DNA of 64,000 nt, taken from Xylogone sp. PMI_703. Taxonomy: Eukaryota > Ascomycota > Leotiomycetes. Positions 11,304 through 21,619 of the stretch are shown one piece after another (positions within the stretch are counted from its first letter, which is position 1; every line of letters begins with the position of its first letter). The notes beneath the pieces were generated by a model, which ran no database searches, had not been told where the DNA came from, and was given only the letters and a program-made list of their open reading frames with translations. Location of the stretch: positions 558,001 through 622,000 of the forward strand of contig JAJTUQ010000003.1 of assembly GCA_021399445.1 (NCBI GenBank). The letters are read 5' to 3'. The position numbers and the translations under genes are program-made.

Positions 11304-12734
11304 ATGACAGGCTTTTTACATGTTCAAGGGACGAAAATCGTCACTGGCGATGGCAAGCCCATCGTCTTGCGCGGGGCAGCAACAGGAGGCCACCTCAACA
11401 TGGAAAACTTTATTACTGGCTTCCCGGGACATGAAGAGGAGCACAAGCAGGCTATGTTGAAAGTCATGGGGCAAGAGAAGTACGATTTCTTCTGGTCGAA
11501 ATTCTGCGAATATTTCTGGACGGACAAAGATTCCGAACTATTCGCCTCAATGAATCTCAACTGCCTGAGAATTCCGTTCAACTACCGCCACTTTCTTGAT
11601 GACTCAGACCTCACGAAAGTCAAACCTGAAGGCTTCAAACTCCTCGATCAAATAGTAGATAGCTGTGCAAAGTATGGCATCTACACGATTCTAGATTTGC
11701 ATGCGGTCCCCGGTGGCCAGAATCAGGACTGGCACTGTGACAGCGCCATCCATCGGGCACTCTTCTGGGACTTTGAATATTTCCAAGAGAGGATAATCGA
11801 TCTATGGCGAAATATTGCGGCTCACTACAAGAACAACACTTGGATTGCTGGCTACAACCCGCTCAACGAGCCAGCAGATCCCCAACACACTCGATTGATC
11901 CGATTTTATGACAGAATTGACGTTGCCATCCGCGAAGTCGACCCCAACCACATTCTATTCCTTGACGGCAACACCTATGCCGCAGATTTCAGACAGTTCC
12001 CAAAGAAGCCATATGCCAACACAGTCTATTCGATTCACGACTATTCCAATTACGGGTTTCCAAAGAGTCCTGAACTCTACACCGGTACGGATGAGCAGAA
12101 GGAAGTCCTGCGACATCAATATGAGCGGAAAATTGAATACATGAAGGAGCTGGGTGTGCCAGTGTGGAATGGAGAATGGGGGCCCGTGTACTCCTCCGAG
12201 ATGCGCAACGATACAGATATTGATGCCACGAATGCATCACGATACCTAGTTCTAAAGGATCAACTAGCTATCTACAAGACTGGTGATCCGTCTGGCGACA
12301 AGGCACCTATTTCATGGAGCATCTGGCTGTATAAGGATATCGGCTATCAGGGATTGACCTATGTTTCTCCGGAATCCAAGTGGTACAGGCATTTGCGGCC
12401 TTGGCTAGACAAGAAACTTGCCGTTGGGCTCGATCGTTGGGGTCGCCGGATGGATGTTGAGGCAGAAAAGTCCGTCTACGGACCTCTTAAGGCGCATTTC
12501 CGCGAAGTCATCCCTGAACATCTGCACCGCGCGATCTATCCACGAACGTGGACTGTGGATGACTATGTAGACCGAGTACTTCGGGACATCCTGCTTTCTC
12601 AGTATCTCACTCATGAGTTTGCAGAGTATTTCAAGGACTTGTCGTTTGAGGAGTTGGATGAGATGGCTGCGTCGTTTAAACTGGAAAATTGTGTTGTTCG
12701 ACAAGAGTTGATAAAGACGCTGCGAGAGTGGTAG
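11304..12734 (+). CDS. glycoside hydrolase family 5, probably intracellular
   Basis: Intronless, 476 residues from the ATG at 11304 (context CTCAAAATGA). The open frame could start 30 codons earlier at 11214, but that extension is unconserved in character and the 11304 context is better. Clan GH-A landmarks are present: CLRIPFNY around residue 89, DLHAVPGGQN around 131-140, NPLNEP with the acid/base Glu at 189, SIHDYS around 243-248, and WNGEWG with the nucleophile Glu at 291. A C-terminal extension of about 100 residues follows the barrel. There is no signal peptide, so it should act inside the cell on an imported glycoside. This is consistent with the divergent sugar porter. Likely substrates are beta-glucosides or beta-glucan oligomers. 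The GH5 subfamily is not assigned. Confidence 0.9.
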   Translation: MTGFLHVQGTKIVTGDGKPIVLRGAATGGHLNMENFITGFPGHEEEHKQAMLKVMGQEKYDFFWSKFCEYFWTDKDSELFASMNLNCLRIPFNYRHFLDDSDLTKVKPEGFKLLDQIVDSCAKYGIYTILDLHAVPGGQNQDWHCDSAIHRALFWDFEYFQERIIDLWRNIAAHYKNNTWIAGYNPLNEPADPQHTRLIRFYDRIDVAIREVDPNHILFLDGNTYAADFRQFPKKPYANTVYSIHDYSNYGFPKSPELYTGTDEQKEVLRHQYERKIEYMKELGVPVWNGEWGPVYSSEMRNDTDIDATNASRYLVLKDQLAIYKTGDPSGDKAPISWSIWLYKDIGYQGLTYVSPESKWYRHLRPWLDKKLAVGLDRWGRRMDVEAEKSVYGPLKAHFREVIPEHLHRAIYPRTWTVDDYVDRVLRDILLSQYLTHEFAEYFKDLSFEELDEMAASFKLENCVVRQELIKTLREW

Positions 12735-14308
12735 ATAGTGTAGATCTAGGCAGGATAAAAATACCCAGTAGTAATCTGAACTTTATGAAAATGTCCCAAT
12801 ATATCACCCGGTCTTCTGCTGGTTTTGTTGTGGACGGTATTTCTAACACGGTTTTGCCCACTTCAACGTAATGAACGTAGATGCATAATTAGCATAAATC
12901 AATCATAAGGTCGATGTCGATAAACAGTGTAATGCGTTGATTCGCCGTGGTTTACCCGTAAAGTCCAACTCATGGCCTTCTCTGATTTCCCCATACTTTC
13001 CTCCCGCATATTCATCACTGTGGGACGTGGATGCATTTAACCGGGACAGCAGACTAGCTTCCTTGCAATCTAGGGTAAATTACCGGCGTAGAGGTAAGGT
13101 ACGATGTTGTCTTATACTTTAATACTGCTTTAATGTCAGCTCGCTCTTACGAGCGACATTCCGCGATGACATCTCGAGCCCAGCTTCGGAGAATTTTAAC
13201 AAGCAGACAACTACCGGAACACGGTAGTTTCTATCTTTAATAATAAGGCCAGCCCTTTTGCGCTGTTACTACACCTCCTACCCTGAACGCGAGAAGGCAG
13301 GTTGGCGCAGCGTCGATGCTTTGCTTTTTGCTATCTAGATGTGGATATCGATGTCCTTCGGCAGCATTACTCTAGAAGTCTTCCACAAAGATGCACTGTG
13401 GGAAGTTCACTAAAACATATGGGAAACGGATATATTTTGTATTTGTTAAGTCCATGTTTCATAGCTGGAGACTTGCGTCACAGTATATTATGGGCTAATC
13501 CTAGTCTTGCAGCTCAGAGCACCAAAATCTATTGTTCTTCAGTTCAATCCATCTGGAGGACGCATTTTGCGGTGGCTTTGATAATCACTGTGAGCGTTGC
13601 TAGAGGTTGGGGGAAGGCTTTTGCCTGGATTAATCTTCGGTATCCAGCTCCTGATTCTGGCTCCAAGTTAGCAAATTAGCGACAGCTTCGAAGCTCTTGT
13701 GTGTTAGCTACATCGCTGGGAGGGATTGATGTATGGATAATGTAAAAATCTCTTTGCATCTGCATACGACCATGAATAGTTAATAGTTCACATTGAATCA
13801 CATCAAATCGCATCAAATGCCATCGGCAGAACAGTCAAAATCAATCTACCCACTTATACTTTGTATTTCTCGCTAAAAATGGAGTTGAGGTATTTCACTA
13901 ATTTTCTTAGAATTAATATATGTTAGTAGATATTCCGATCTGCCAGCCGGAATAGGAATAGGAATAGGATCTTCTGGCCTGATCGAACAGAGAACTGTGG
14001 ACAACGGGCAGCTTCGTTCCAACTATTAGAGCTCGAAGGGAGATGTGGACAAAATAAAGAAGTGGCTACACTGCAGAATTACATAACCATGGAAATGCGT
14101 AGCCTTTTTCAGTTTCCTGCGAGGCGCAATTCAGCCCCAGGCAGCCAAGTTGTCACCGCTAAACAGGGCTTCCGAACTCGTAGGCGCCACAGCACAGCCC
14201 CGTTATAAATGAAACCTTCTGCAACCGTACTGTAGAGATGAGGAGCACACAGAATGACTGGCACCCGCTGGCAGACCGCAAATGATTTATCACAATGTGG
14301 CGTGGTAA
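12735..14308. other. intergenic, no gene recognised
   Basis: About 1.6 kb without a supported gene. Open frames at 12937-13122 and 13302-13679 lack domains and splice logic. There is a short GGAATA repeat (four units) near 13949-13968. Confidence 0.5.
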
Positions 14309-14515
14309 CCTGAAACAGGTGGCGTTTTTCGACTGGCTACAGTCGTGTCTCATCAAGCAGTCGTAATACGCGCAGCCTTGATTAGGTGGGCGGCAAAAGA
14401 AGCTGAATTTATCCTAAGCAAACCGGAAGTGTTTCGCAGGGAGCCTCGGGAGCTAATATCATCTACCGCGCGCGAACATCTTGAGGCCCTGGAAGAGGTG
14501 TGGCTCTCCAGATAG
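14309..14515 (+). pseudogene. possible coding remnant, unknown family
   Basis: A 68-codon open stretch without a start codon has coding-like composition, rich in charged and helical residues: ALIRWAAKEAEFILSKPEVF, then REPRELISSTAREHLEALEE and VWLSR before TAG at 14513. It lies immediately upstream of the CorA-like locus on the same strand. It could be the 3' end of a truncated gene or a helical exon. I do not recognise the family and cannot exclude chance. Confidence 0.3.
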
Positions 14516-14645
14516 GTGTTGCTTGCTAGCATAGATCTCCACACTCTCAGTTCAAAGATATAAACACAGTTATACCGGAAATGAGGACAAGGGATGGCAG
14601 CTTTCTAGCTACTCCGTAGCTCGGTGATCTAGTAAGCCCACAACC

Positions 14646-16669
14646 ATGGACTGGGTGTCGCATCTGGATCCATTTTTGCACAAAGATGATTTTCACTGCG
14701 ATTTCAAGGCCAAAGGAGACCTTAAATGTAGAATTCTCCATGCTGACAAGACGTCGAAGGTGGGTTGTGATAACATCGTGGCAGCCTCGCGATACTTTTT
14801 ATGCTTACAGAGGACAGTCTGGAGACGTCCGAGTTAACAGACTCGACTTGGATCCCTCCGACTCGGAAGCCTGGGATAAATGGCTCAAAGTAAGTCGCAA
14901 CTATTTCAGGGCGTTAGAAATTGACCCATAATTGCATTTAGCATATTTAATGCTGATCATTCGCAAGTAGGAAAACATAATCTCACTAGGCGGCGACGAA
15001 CCTGTACCGCTACCTGACCTACCGCAAAACTGCATTTATATCCTGTATGCCATTAGATTCTTTCTCCATCTCTTTAAGTCAATTCTAGGAAACCCTGTAT
15101 GTCTCTAACCTCCTGCGTAGCTTTATTCCTCGCACCGAAGACATCCCAGTTCCGGGCGGAGTAATAGAAGCAGATTTCATCGATCTCCCCATTAAACAAG
15201 AAATATGGGACAAAATTTCAAGGGTTTTATATTGGCTACCTGGGCATATTTCCAAGGCTATAATGAGAAAAACGACCTCTATCAAATCGATTCTCCGCAA
15301 TTTCAACGATAACGGCAAGAAGGAGGCTTTATGGATGTACGTAGCCATGATCGCCAGATTTAGTCCGAGCGATCCTGAATCTTTCGCTCTAGCTTCAACA
15401 CACTTTAATCGTACCAATCTCACCCTTGCTATCATGATCGGCTGTTCAGTCAAGCAGATGAAGCGGGTCGAAGAGCTCATTGAAGGCTCCGAAGATGTGA
15501 TTAATCACCCTCTCCTCGTGCTCGGTATCTGCGCTGAGCTCCAACTTGACCGCCTGGAAAAATTAGTTGATGACAAAGTTACAGAGAGTCTCGGAATTAC
15601 AAGACTGATACAAGCCATAAGACTCCAGGAAGCTGGACAGAACAGGGAGATAACTGGGACATTTATCGACAAAGTTCACACATGCCGAGATGAGAGCAAA
15701 AGAGCTGGAGAAGAAGTCAAAGCAACGAAGCGACAATTAACCAAGGCTCTTTCCTTGTCCGTGGAACTGAGTGAGGATGGCAATGGCAATGATAATAACA
15801 ATAAAAATAATGCGACTCTGAAAAGCAAGGGTCAGTTAGACATGGATGATGAGGTTACAAACATGTTTTCAGAGCGATTTGAAGATATCTTTGCCGAATT
15901 TGATACATTAATTACAGAATGTAGAATTGTCGTTGAAGAAATGTCTTTAGCAGACGACTTTGTGAGATAACCCTGTTAGCATTGATGGCTAATGTAGTGA
16001 CCTGTGCTGACCAACTATAGATTAGGAGTGAGCTGGCCAGACAAGAAGCCAAGAACACTGCCCAGTATGCCCAAAATAGTGCTCAGGAGGCTAAGGCTAG
16101 TACTACAATCGCATTTGTAGCGATACTTTATCTCCCCGTGACAACCACTGCTGTATGTTCTTTGCGTCAAGATTAGGTCAAAAGTTGCAGCTAACCCATG
16201 CCAACAGACTATCTTCGCAATGCCTGTTTTTCAGTTTCAGAACAACTGGAGAGATTGGAGGTATCAACCAGCGGATGCCACCGATCCCCCCGTATTCTCT
16301 GGTTATTTTTGGTTATTTCTAGGAATTTCAGTTAGCTTAACGATGGTCACCATTGGAATATGGTGGCGATTCAGGACCCCAAAAGACGGGCCTCGACCCG
16401 CCTACCGAGGGCACAAGATATTGAAGTACATAAGGCGAGCATTATCGGTACTATGGTTGTTGACTAGAAGTCATTTATCATTCCCTACACCACGAGAACC
16501 TTCACCATCTTCCCGAAAGCCAGCTTCCATTACACAAGGAAGCAATATAACTGGAACTGTCCAGTCGACAGCTGAAACATACGCATTATCGGATCTACCA
16601 CCAGACACAAGTGGGGACTCAACCGCATCAGAGAGGCGCGTAAGCCGTGCACCAGGTGATATAGTATAA
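14646..16669 (+). CDS. CorA-like membrane protein, 5' part disrupted or unresolved
   Basis: The 3' half is clear: exons 15089-15961, 16021-16152 and 16208-16669 join in frame with good splice sites (GTGAGA..TATAG; GTATGT..ACAG). They encode a long helical region (ETLYVSNLLRSFIPRTEDIP onward, coiled-coil-like around 15600-15780) ending in two membrane helices. The first helix is TIAFVAILYLPVTTTATIFA and the second GYFWLFLGISVSLTMVTIGI, followed by a cytosolic Ser/Pro-rich tail. Two C-terminal helices with a short loop are typical of fungal CorA-like proteins; the GMN motif is replaced by AMPVFQF. Upstream, coding-like sequence switches frame between 14646-14760 and about 14770-14889, with a small exon from 14971 whose end is ambiguous. 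A start at 14646 thus needs a frameshift or an unrecognised intron. Function is unknown and transport is unproven. Confidence 0.7.
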
Positions 16670-17555
16670 TTAAACAGACGGAGACTCATCATGATAGAAT
16701 ATCTGTACTTCATCTATGACTTCGTTTAATTTAATTATGCTGTCTACGCGAATAGCCTCATGACCTATGATTTGCTGATAGAATTTTTTTGTAGAGTCTT
16801 GCTCCGGTAACACCCATAGCTTCCAAGTAACTGTCCTCCCTGAGAATGTGCAAGTGGTACCCTGGCACAGCCTATTTATGTTAAGCTAGCGAATAATTAT
16901 GGTTCGTAAGAAAACACCAGTATCAGACGCTAACGCCCAGGAAAAGAGAAGGCACGAGTAGCAGGTACTGGGGTTGGGCAGCGCTCATCAGGGTTCCCAA
17001 TGTTACCATTGACGGGAAGTATCTTCTCTGGTTACGTATAATGGAGGGGCAATATTTGATGAGGCACGATAAGGTTGAGGGCCTTTGGGGATCCACTGAG
17101 CCTGTCTCGCCGTTGCGTCCGGCTAGTCAGGGCGGGTGCCACTTGGCAGGGATGAACAGGTCCGCACCGACTCTCTGTGGCATGGGGCTGCAGTTGCCCT
17201 GCGCATCTACAGTAGGTCGGCAGCTGCTTCGGAGCAGCAAATGTGCTTGTGTATAAGGGCACTCAAGTTCTAAATTAGCATTGATTTTAGTAACTAAGAG
17301 GGTATTAATGCTGTTTTATTTACTTAGAATCCAGCCCATTCCCTGCACAATAACCAGTATCTCACGGGAAGGCACTATGCGGGCCTGGTCACGCTAACCG
17401 TAGCCGTAGCACACGCCTCATTTGAAGGACTGAGTGACTAGTACACCTAGGTACAACATTTATACACCACCGCAGCTTTCATTGTACTTTCCTTCATCAT
17501 CTCGCGTCGAATACTCTCGACACACAAGACATATTCAAAAACATCAAGATTCAAT
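16670..17555. other. intergenic, locally GC-richer, no gene recognised
   Basis: A GC-richer island at about 17080-17240 stands out from its surroundings and has a 71-codon open frame with no recognisable motif. The last 100 nt before 17556 are CT-rich and look like a gene leader. Confidence 0.45.
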
Positions 17556-18614
17556 ATGAGCAGCTCGGCGCAACCGTCTGATGAGGATTTCAACGAACCC
17601 AACGAAGAACGACAATTCCTTGTGTCGCGTCTACATGATGCGTTGCAATGTGATGTACCACGTCACTTTTGGGCCGGTTGTTGTCTGGGCGATGTCAAAA
17701 CGCTTGCATCGGTACTAGAGACCGCCTAGACGAATTCGAACTTGCTCTATTTAGCTTCTTGTTATATGAATACAATAGTAGAAGGCTGTAAGTTTTACTA
17801 TATTTGCAAAGATAGAGAAAGGCGATATCCCCGTTATGAATACTAAATTTTTATACAGGGAACCCGCCCCAAATATTCACTAGCCTTGGTATATCGATCA
17901 AACGCAGGGATTATCGTCCCAAATACCTATCAGCGAAGGAAAGGGTAAGCTTGATATCCACATATGTATGTTTTCCTGCTTGAACTAAGTTTGAATAGGC
18001 CACACGTCGCGACAACAGCCGCTGTATACTCACAAAGATGGGCATGTTTGAAGTCGCACATATTGTTCCCTATAATTTCATCTGCCAAGATTTACAAACT
18101 CTCAAACAAGCTGGTTTCTGGAATGCATTAGCCATGTTCTTCTCAAAGGAAAAACTGGACCTCTGGAAAGCCGCCGTGATAACAAATAGAGGACCAACTA
18201 GAGAAACTCCATCAAACCTGCTTTGCCTCAACCCGCTGGCGAGTGCATTATGGAACGCAGGAGCATTTGCGCTCAAACCAATCTCCATTTCGTCTGATAG
18301 ACGCGCGCTGACAATACAATTTTTCTGGCAAACCGAGTATAAGGAAGATGCATCGGATGTAGTAAGCCTTTCAACGCTTCCACCTTCCGCTCGAGGTCTT
18401 GATGGTGCTTATAACTCCTGGCTATTGAATGACTCGGGCCAGCGCATTAAATCTGGGGATAGATTCGTTCTAAATACGAAACCCTCAAATTTCGTTACCT
18501 AGCTTTGAACTTCTTGAGATGCAATGGTTTTGTCGTCGAATGCTAGCTCTTGCAGGCCCATTCGGAGCTACCGAATGGAATACCGAGGATGAGGAGGACG
18601 AGAATGATTACTAA
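17556..18614 (+). pseudogene. fungal HNH-domain protein, degenerate copy 1
   Basis: Coding remnants follow the order of fungal HNH proteins. There is an N-terminal segment from MSSSAQPSDEDF, then an exon with ISIKRRDYRPKYLSAKER. The HNH core follows (NSRCILTKMGMFEVAHIVPY, NLLCLNPLASALWNAGAFAL, KPISIS...IQFFWQ), and the C-terminal block LLEMQWFCRRM ends in an acidic tail at 18614. Introns near 17795-17859 and 17947-17999 have plausible splice sites. The frame is broken by TAG at 17727, where reading resumes one base out as RLDEFELALFSFLLYEY, and again at about 18490, where NFVT-stop should continue as LPSFELLEMQW. At least two single-base lesions therefore separate blocks that are continuous in relatives. 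A second, inverted copy lies at 24503-25273. Confidence 0.8.
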
Positions 18615-19189
18615 TCAAGACGGGTGTTCAGGGAGGCCACGGATTAGGAGTCAAGGAAGGCTAGAAGGACCATAGATGCTGTAATATTGCTTTAGTCGCC
18701 GGTATGTAACAATAAGTACTAAAAAGTAATCTCAACCAAGAGCAGAATTCTCTACTACAGAGAACGCGTAACTAAGTTTACCTAATAGCCGCAGCCTCGA
18801 AAGAGGAAAATGTGTCTCCAAGCATTATAATTCAGGCAAGTGATCTCTGTCCGATTTCTGACGTGAACCATCTCAGGATGATATAAGATAATGGACTATT
18901 AAAAAATTAGTAATTCGTTTTACTTGAATGGATTATTTCGTTTATCATTACGTTGATTATTATTAGTTATATCTTATTCTAGTTATGTTCCACCTTGACT
19001 GGTTTTGTCCTGATGACTTATCATAACGAGAAATTTGATAATATGTCTGGTTTATTTATACTTTTAATTAAAACTTATATATTCAGTTAAAGTTATATAT
19101 GTATTTCTAGTTATCTTAACTATATCTATTTAAGGGTAATATACACTTATTACTAATTCTATAAGAGAAGAAACTTTAAGTATAACACT
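18615..19189. other. AT-rich spacer next to LINE fragment
   Basis: From about 18890 the sequence becomes strongly AT-rich and stop-dense, consistent with repeat-derived, RIP-affected DNA. No gene is seen. Confidence 0.45.
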
Positions 19190-20035
19190 TTAACTCTAAA
19201 GGTGCCTATTGCGATCGAGAGTGTACAATGGATGATAAGGGCGCAGATAGCGGTCAACGGGGATGACCAAGGAGGGAACCGAGAGCAACATCAAAAGCAA
19301 GGAAAAGCAAGGAAAACGAAGAGCTAAAAGACGGGGAATACTTCCAGAGTACATTAAGTGGAACGATAAAGCCTCAAAGCTGACCAAGCTAGACAATAAC
19401 AGTAACTGGCAGGCACGACAGCACCAGCACCGGTAACAGCCAAGGAAGAGACGAGAGCTAGGAAAGACAAGAAGACCCAAGCAATAGATATAATACTCGA
19501 AGCAATGAAGGAGATTTACAAGCTGAATAAAGCCTTAAGAGTAGACATTATAAGGCTGAAAGCGCAAATGGACGAAGCTAAAACACAACTGAGTGATATC
19601 AACGTACAACTAATAGAGACGAAAGATTAACTGGCGGAAACCAACAACTAACTCCCAGAAACGAAAACGCAACTAGCAGATACTAACACCCAATTGACGG
19701 AAACGAAATTCCAAATAACAGACACTAATACGCAACTACTAGAGATGGCCTCCAACCTAAGCGCGAACCCATCCACAAATCTCTACAAGAACGTAAAGCC
19801 ATATTAAGATTTATCACAAACACAAAGAAGAATACAGAACGTATAATTACTTGATTGCTTAAAGAGACTACGGCTACAATTTAACTCTATATATACAATA
19901 GTACTACGGCCGTAACTCCAGCCGTATAAATCTATAGAGCACCGAGAGTTGCCTAGAATAAGCCCTAATATCGGTCATCAAAGAGACCTGTGTAATGGCG
20001 TAACCATATCCTCCGAATATTATAACAGACTCTTA
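19190..20035 (+). mobile_element. 5' fragment of a LINE (gag/ORF1 end), same family as 25463-31147
   Basis: Plus-strand remnants match the ORF1 start of the large LINE, which is on the opposite strand. Here the reading is ENEELKDGEYFQ; there it is ENEDLEDGEFFQ. Downstream, 19500-19760 encodes a run of heptads (QLSDINV, QLIETKD, QLAETNN, QLADTNT, QLTETKF, QITDTNT) interrupted by in-frame TAA codons, i.e. a coiled coil. A further stretch, 19866-20035, recurs inverted at about 34020-34210. The copy lacks the reverse transcriptase and is a truncated, mutated relic. Boundaries are approximate. Confidence 0.7.
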
Positions 20036-20647
20036 GATGAATTATCAAATTTCCGTCTGACAAAGATAAGGTGATCTGACACAATTTTATAATCTGTCTT
20101 CCTACGAGTTTTTTAAACCTGTTCAGTTTTCATCCGCTTCGACTTATTTAAGAAGCCTTGCTTTTCAAGATCTGTTGATTATATTTGTCAAAGCTCCTAG
20201 GCAGGAATCTACTGTGCATGTGTTACTGTTCAGTTAGAAGAAGCACATTTTGAGACGGAAACTTATGATTAACTATGCCTAAAGGAGTCGGCGACTGGTT
20301 AGGATGCTTTGCTGGTTCGACAACTACAGCTACCATGTAGTACAGCTAGGGAGTAGTCTACATTACCTTGAGCGGCTTGCGCTGAATCCGTTGAAGTGAT
20401 GCTTTTGTGCACTCTTCCCTGGTGGTTGGTACACGTGCTAACATTTATCCTCACATTATGTTTTCTGTCACAACCAGCCAGTTGTTCCAAAGATTTTGCG
20501 GTGCAGCAGCAACGGTTCATCGATGTGAGATCATACGCCTAAGAGTTACCCTTGTCCTATTCTTCCAATGAAACTTTGATTCACATTAACCAAGAACAGG
20601 GCCAAGTTTTCAATAGATGACCGTTGCTTGGTGCGATTTCACACATG
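20036..20647. other. intergenic, no gene recognised
   Basis: No supported coding sequence. Short open frames near 20299-20520 and 20617-20905 have no domain; the latter is antisense to the RidA-like gene and its 3' flank. Confidence 0.45.
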
Positions 20648-21109
20648 TTAATGACCTTCCTTTATCACCACCGCCATGCACTCAAATTCACACAGAAATT
20701 TATCGTCGCTCATACCAAATACCCTCAAAAAACAGCTTGCGGGCCGGTGTCCTTCCAGCCACTTCCCAGCCTTTCCTCCTATCAACCTCACAGCTTGCCC
20801 TTCGCCTTCTTTTTCATCAAACTCCTTGACCGCACGTTGCGAAATATAGTACATGAAACGTATTATGTCTTTCTTCCCCGCACCAGCAGACTCAAGACAG
20901 GCTGACAAACGGTAGAGACATAGGTCAACCTGGCTTGCAAGATCAGAGGGCGTCTCGCCAGTTTCGATGTCTTCTGCGACTTGACCAGATATCGTCACCA
21001 AATTAGTGGTCGGAGAGAGCGGAACGGTGGTAAATGATGAATACAGCGGATGCGGAGCTGCAAATTGCGGAGGATCTTGAGCCTGGACAGGCATGTTGAT
21101 GTGATTCAA
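20648..21109 (-). CDS. RidA / YjgF / YER057c / UK114 family protein
   Basis: Intronless, 153 residues, close to the usual 125-150 of the family. Landmarks are an N-terminal beta strand pair ending TNLVTISGQVAEDIETGE, the helix LASQVDLCLYRLSACLESAG, the KKDIIRFMYYIS strand, and the C-terminal block ASCFLRVFGM followed by FECMAVV. Canonical RidA proteins hydrolyse reactive enamines/imines released by PLP enzymes. This copy is a divergent family member and keeps an arginine before the last strand, so activity is possible but not assured. It is the only clearly intact gene between 17.5 and 31.8 kb, lying between a LINE fragment and a STAND pseudogene. Confidence 0.8.
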   Translation of the reverse strand: MNHINMPVQAQDPPQFAAPHPLYSSFTTVPLSPTTNLVTISGQVAEDIETGETPSDLASQVDLCLYRLSACLESAGAGKKDIIRFMYYISQRAVKEFDEKEGEGQAVRLIGGKAGKWLEGHRPASCFLRVFGMSDDKFLCEFECMAVVIKEGH

Positions 21110-21235
21110 AAACTAACAATCCAATATGAAGATAATAATCCTTCTGCCTCTCTTAATGTTCTTTAAACTTGGGCTAAGAATTAGATTTCTGTATTACGTG
21201 AGCATGACCGCGGAAAATCTAAAAATACGCGTAGA

Positions 21236-21334
21236 ATTAATCGTCGGCTCTCTTCGCTTAATCGGCCTTATTCTAGTCGTCGCCTCGCCTCCTAGAAATG
21301 AAGGCCGATTAAGCGAAAAGAGCCGACGATTAAT
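21236..21334. repeat. 34-bp inverted repeat forming a long hairpin
   Basis: The left arm 21236-21269 (ATTAATCGTCGGCTCT...) and right arm 21301-21334 are reverse complements over 34 bp with a single mismatch. They are separated by a 31-nt loop. The sequence lies between the RidA-like gene and the STAND pseudogene. It could be a small MITE or a recombination product. No flanking target-site duplication is obvious. Confidence 0.85.
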
Positions 21335-21619
21335 GGTTTTTGTTAATTATGTATTATAAGAATTTCGTTAAAAAATTTGGACAGAATCATACACGTGTTA
21401 ACTAGATTTTTTGCTCACCTTGGTAGCCAGCTGGCGCAGGCTGGGGCGGCGATGTTGGTCTGCTGCGCCTCCCTAAGCCCAGCACCGCCTTTCCACCTTT
21501 CATTCAATATCATGGTCACCTAGGATGGGAATTCAAGGAATGTCCACCTCCACTACTGGCTCTGAGACCTACTGACGATGATAACTGACCTCTCGATTTG
21601 AGGACCCGACACTGCTGAA

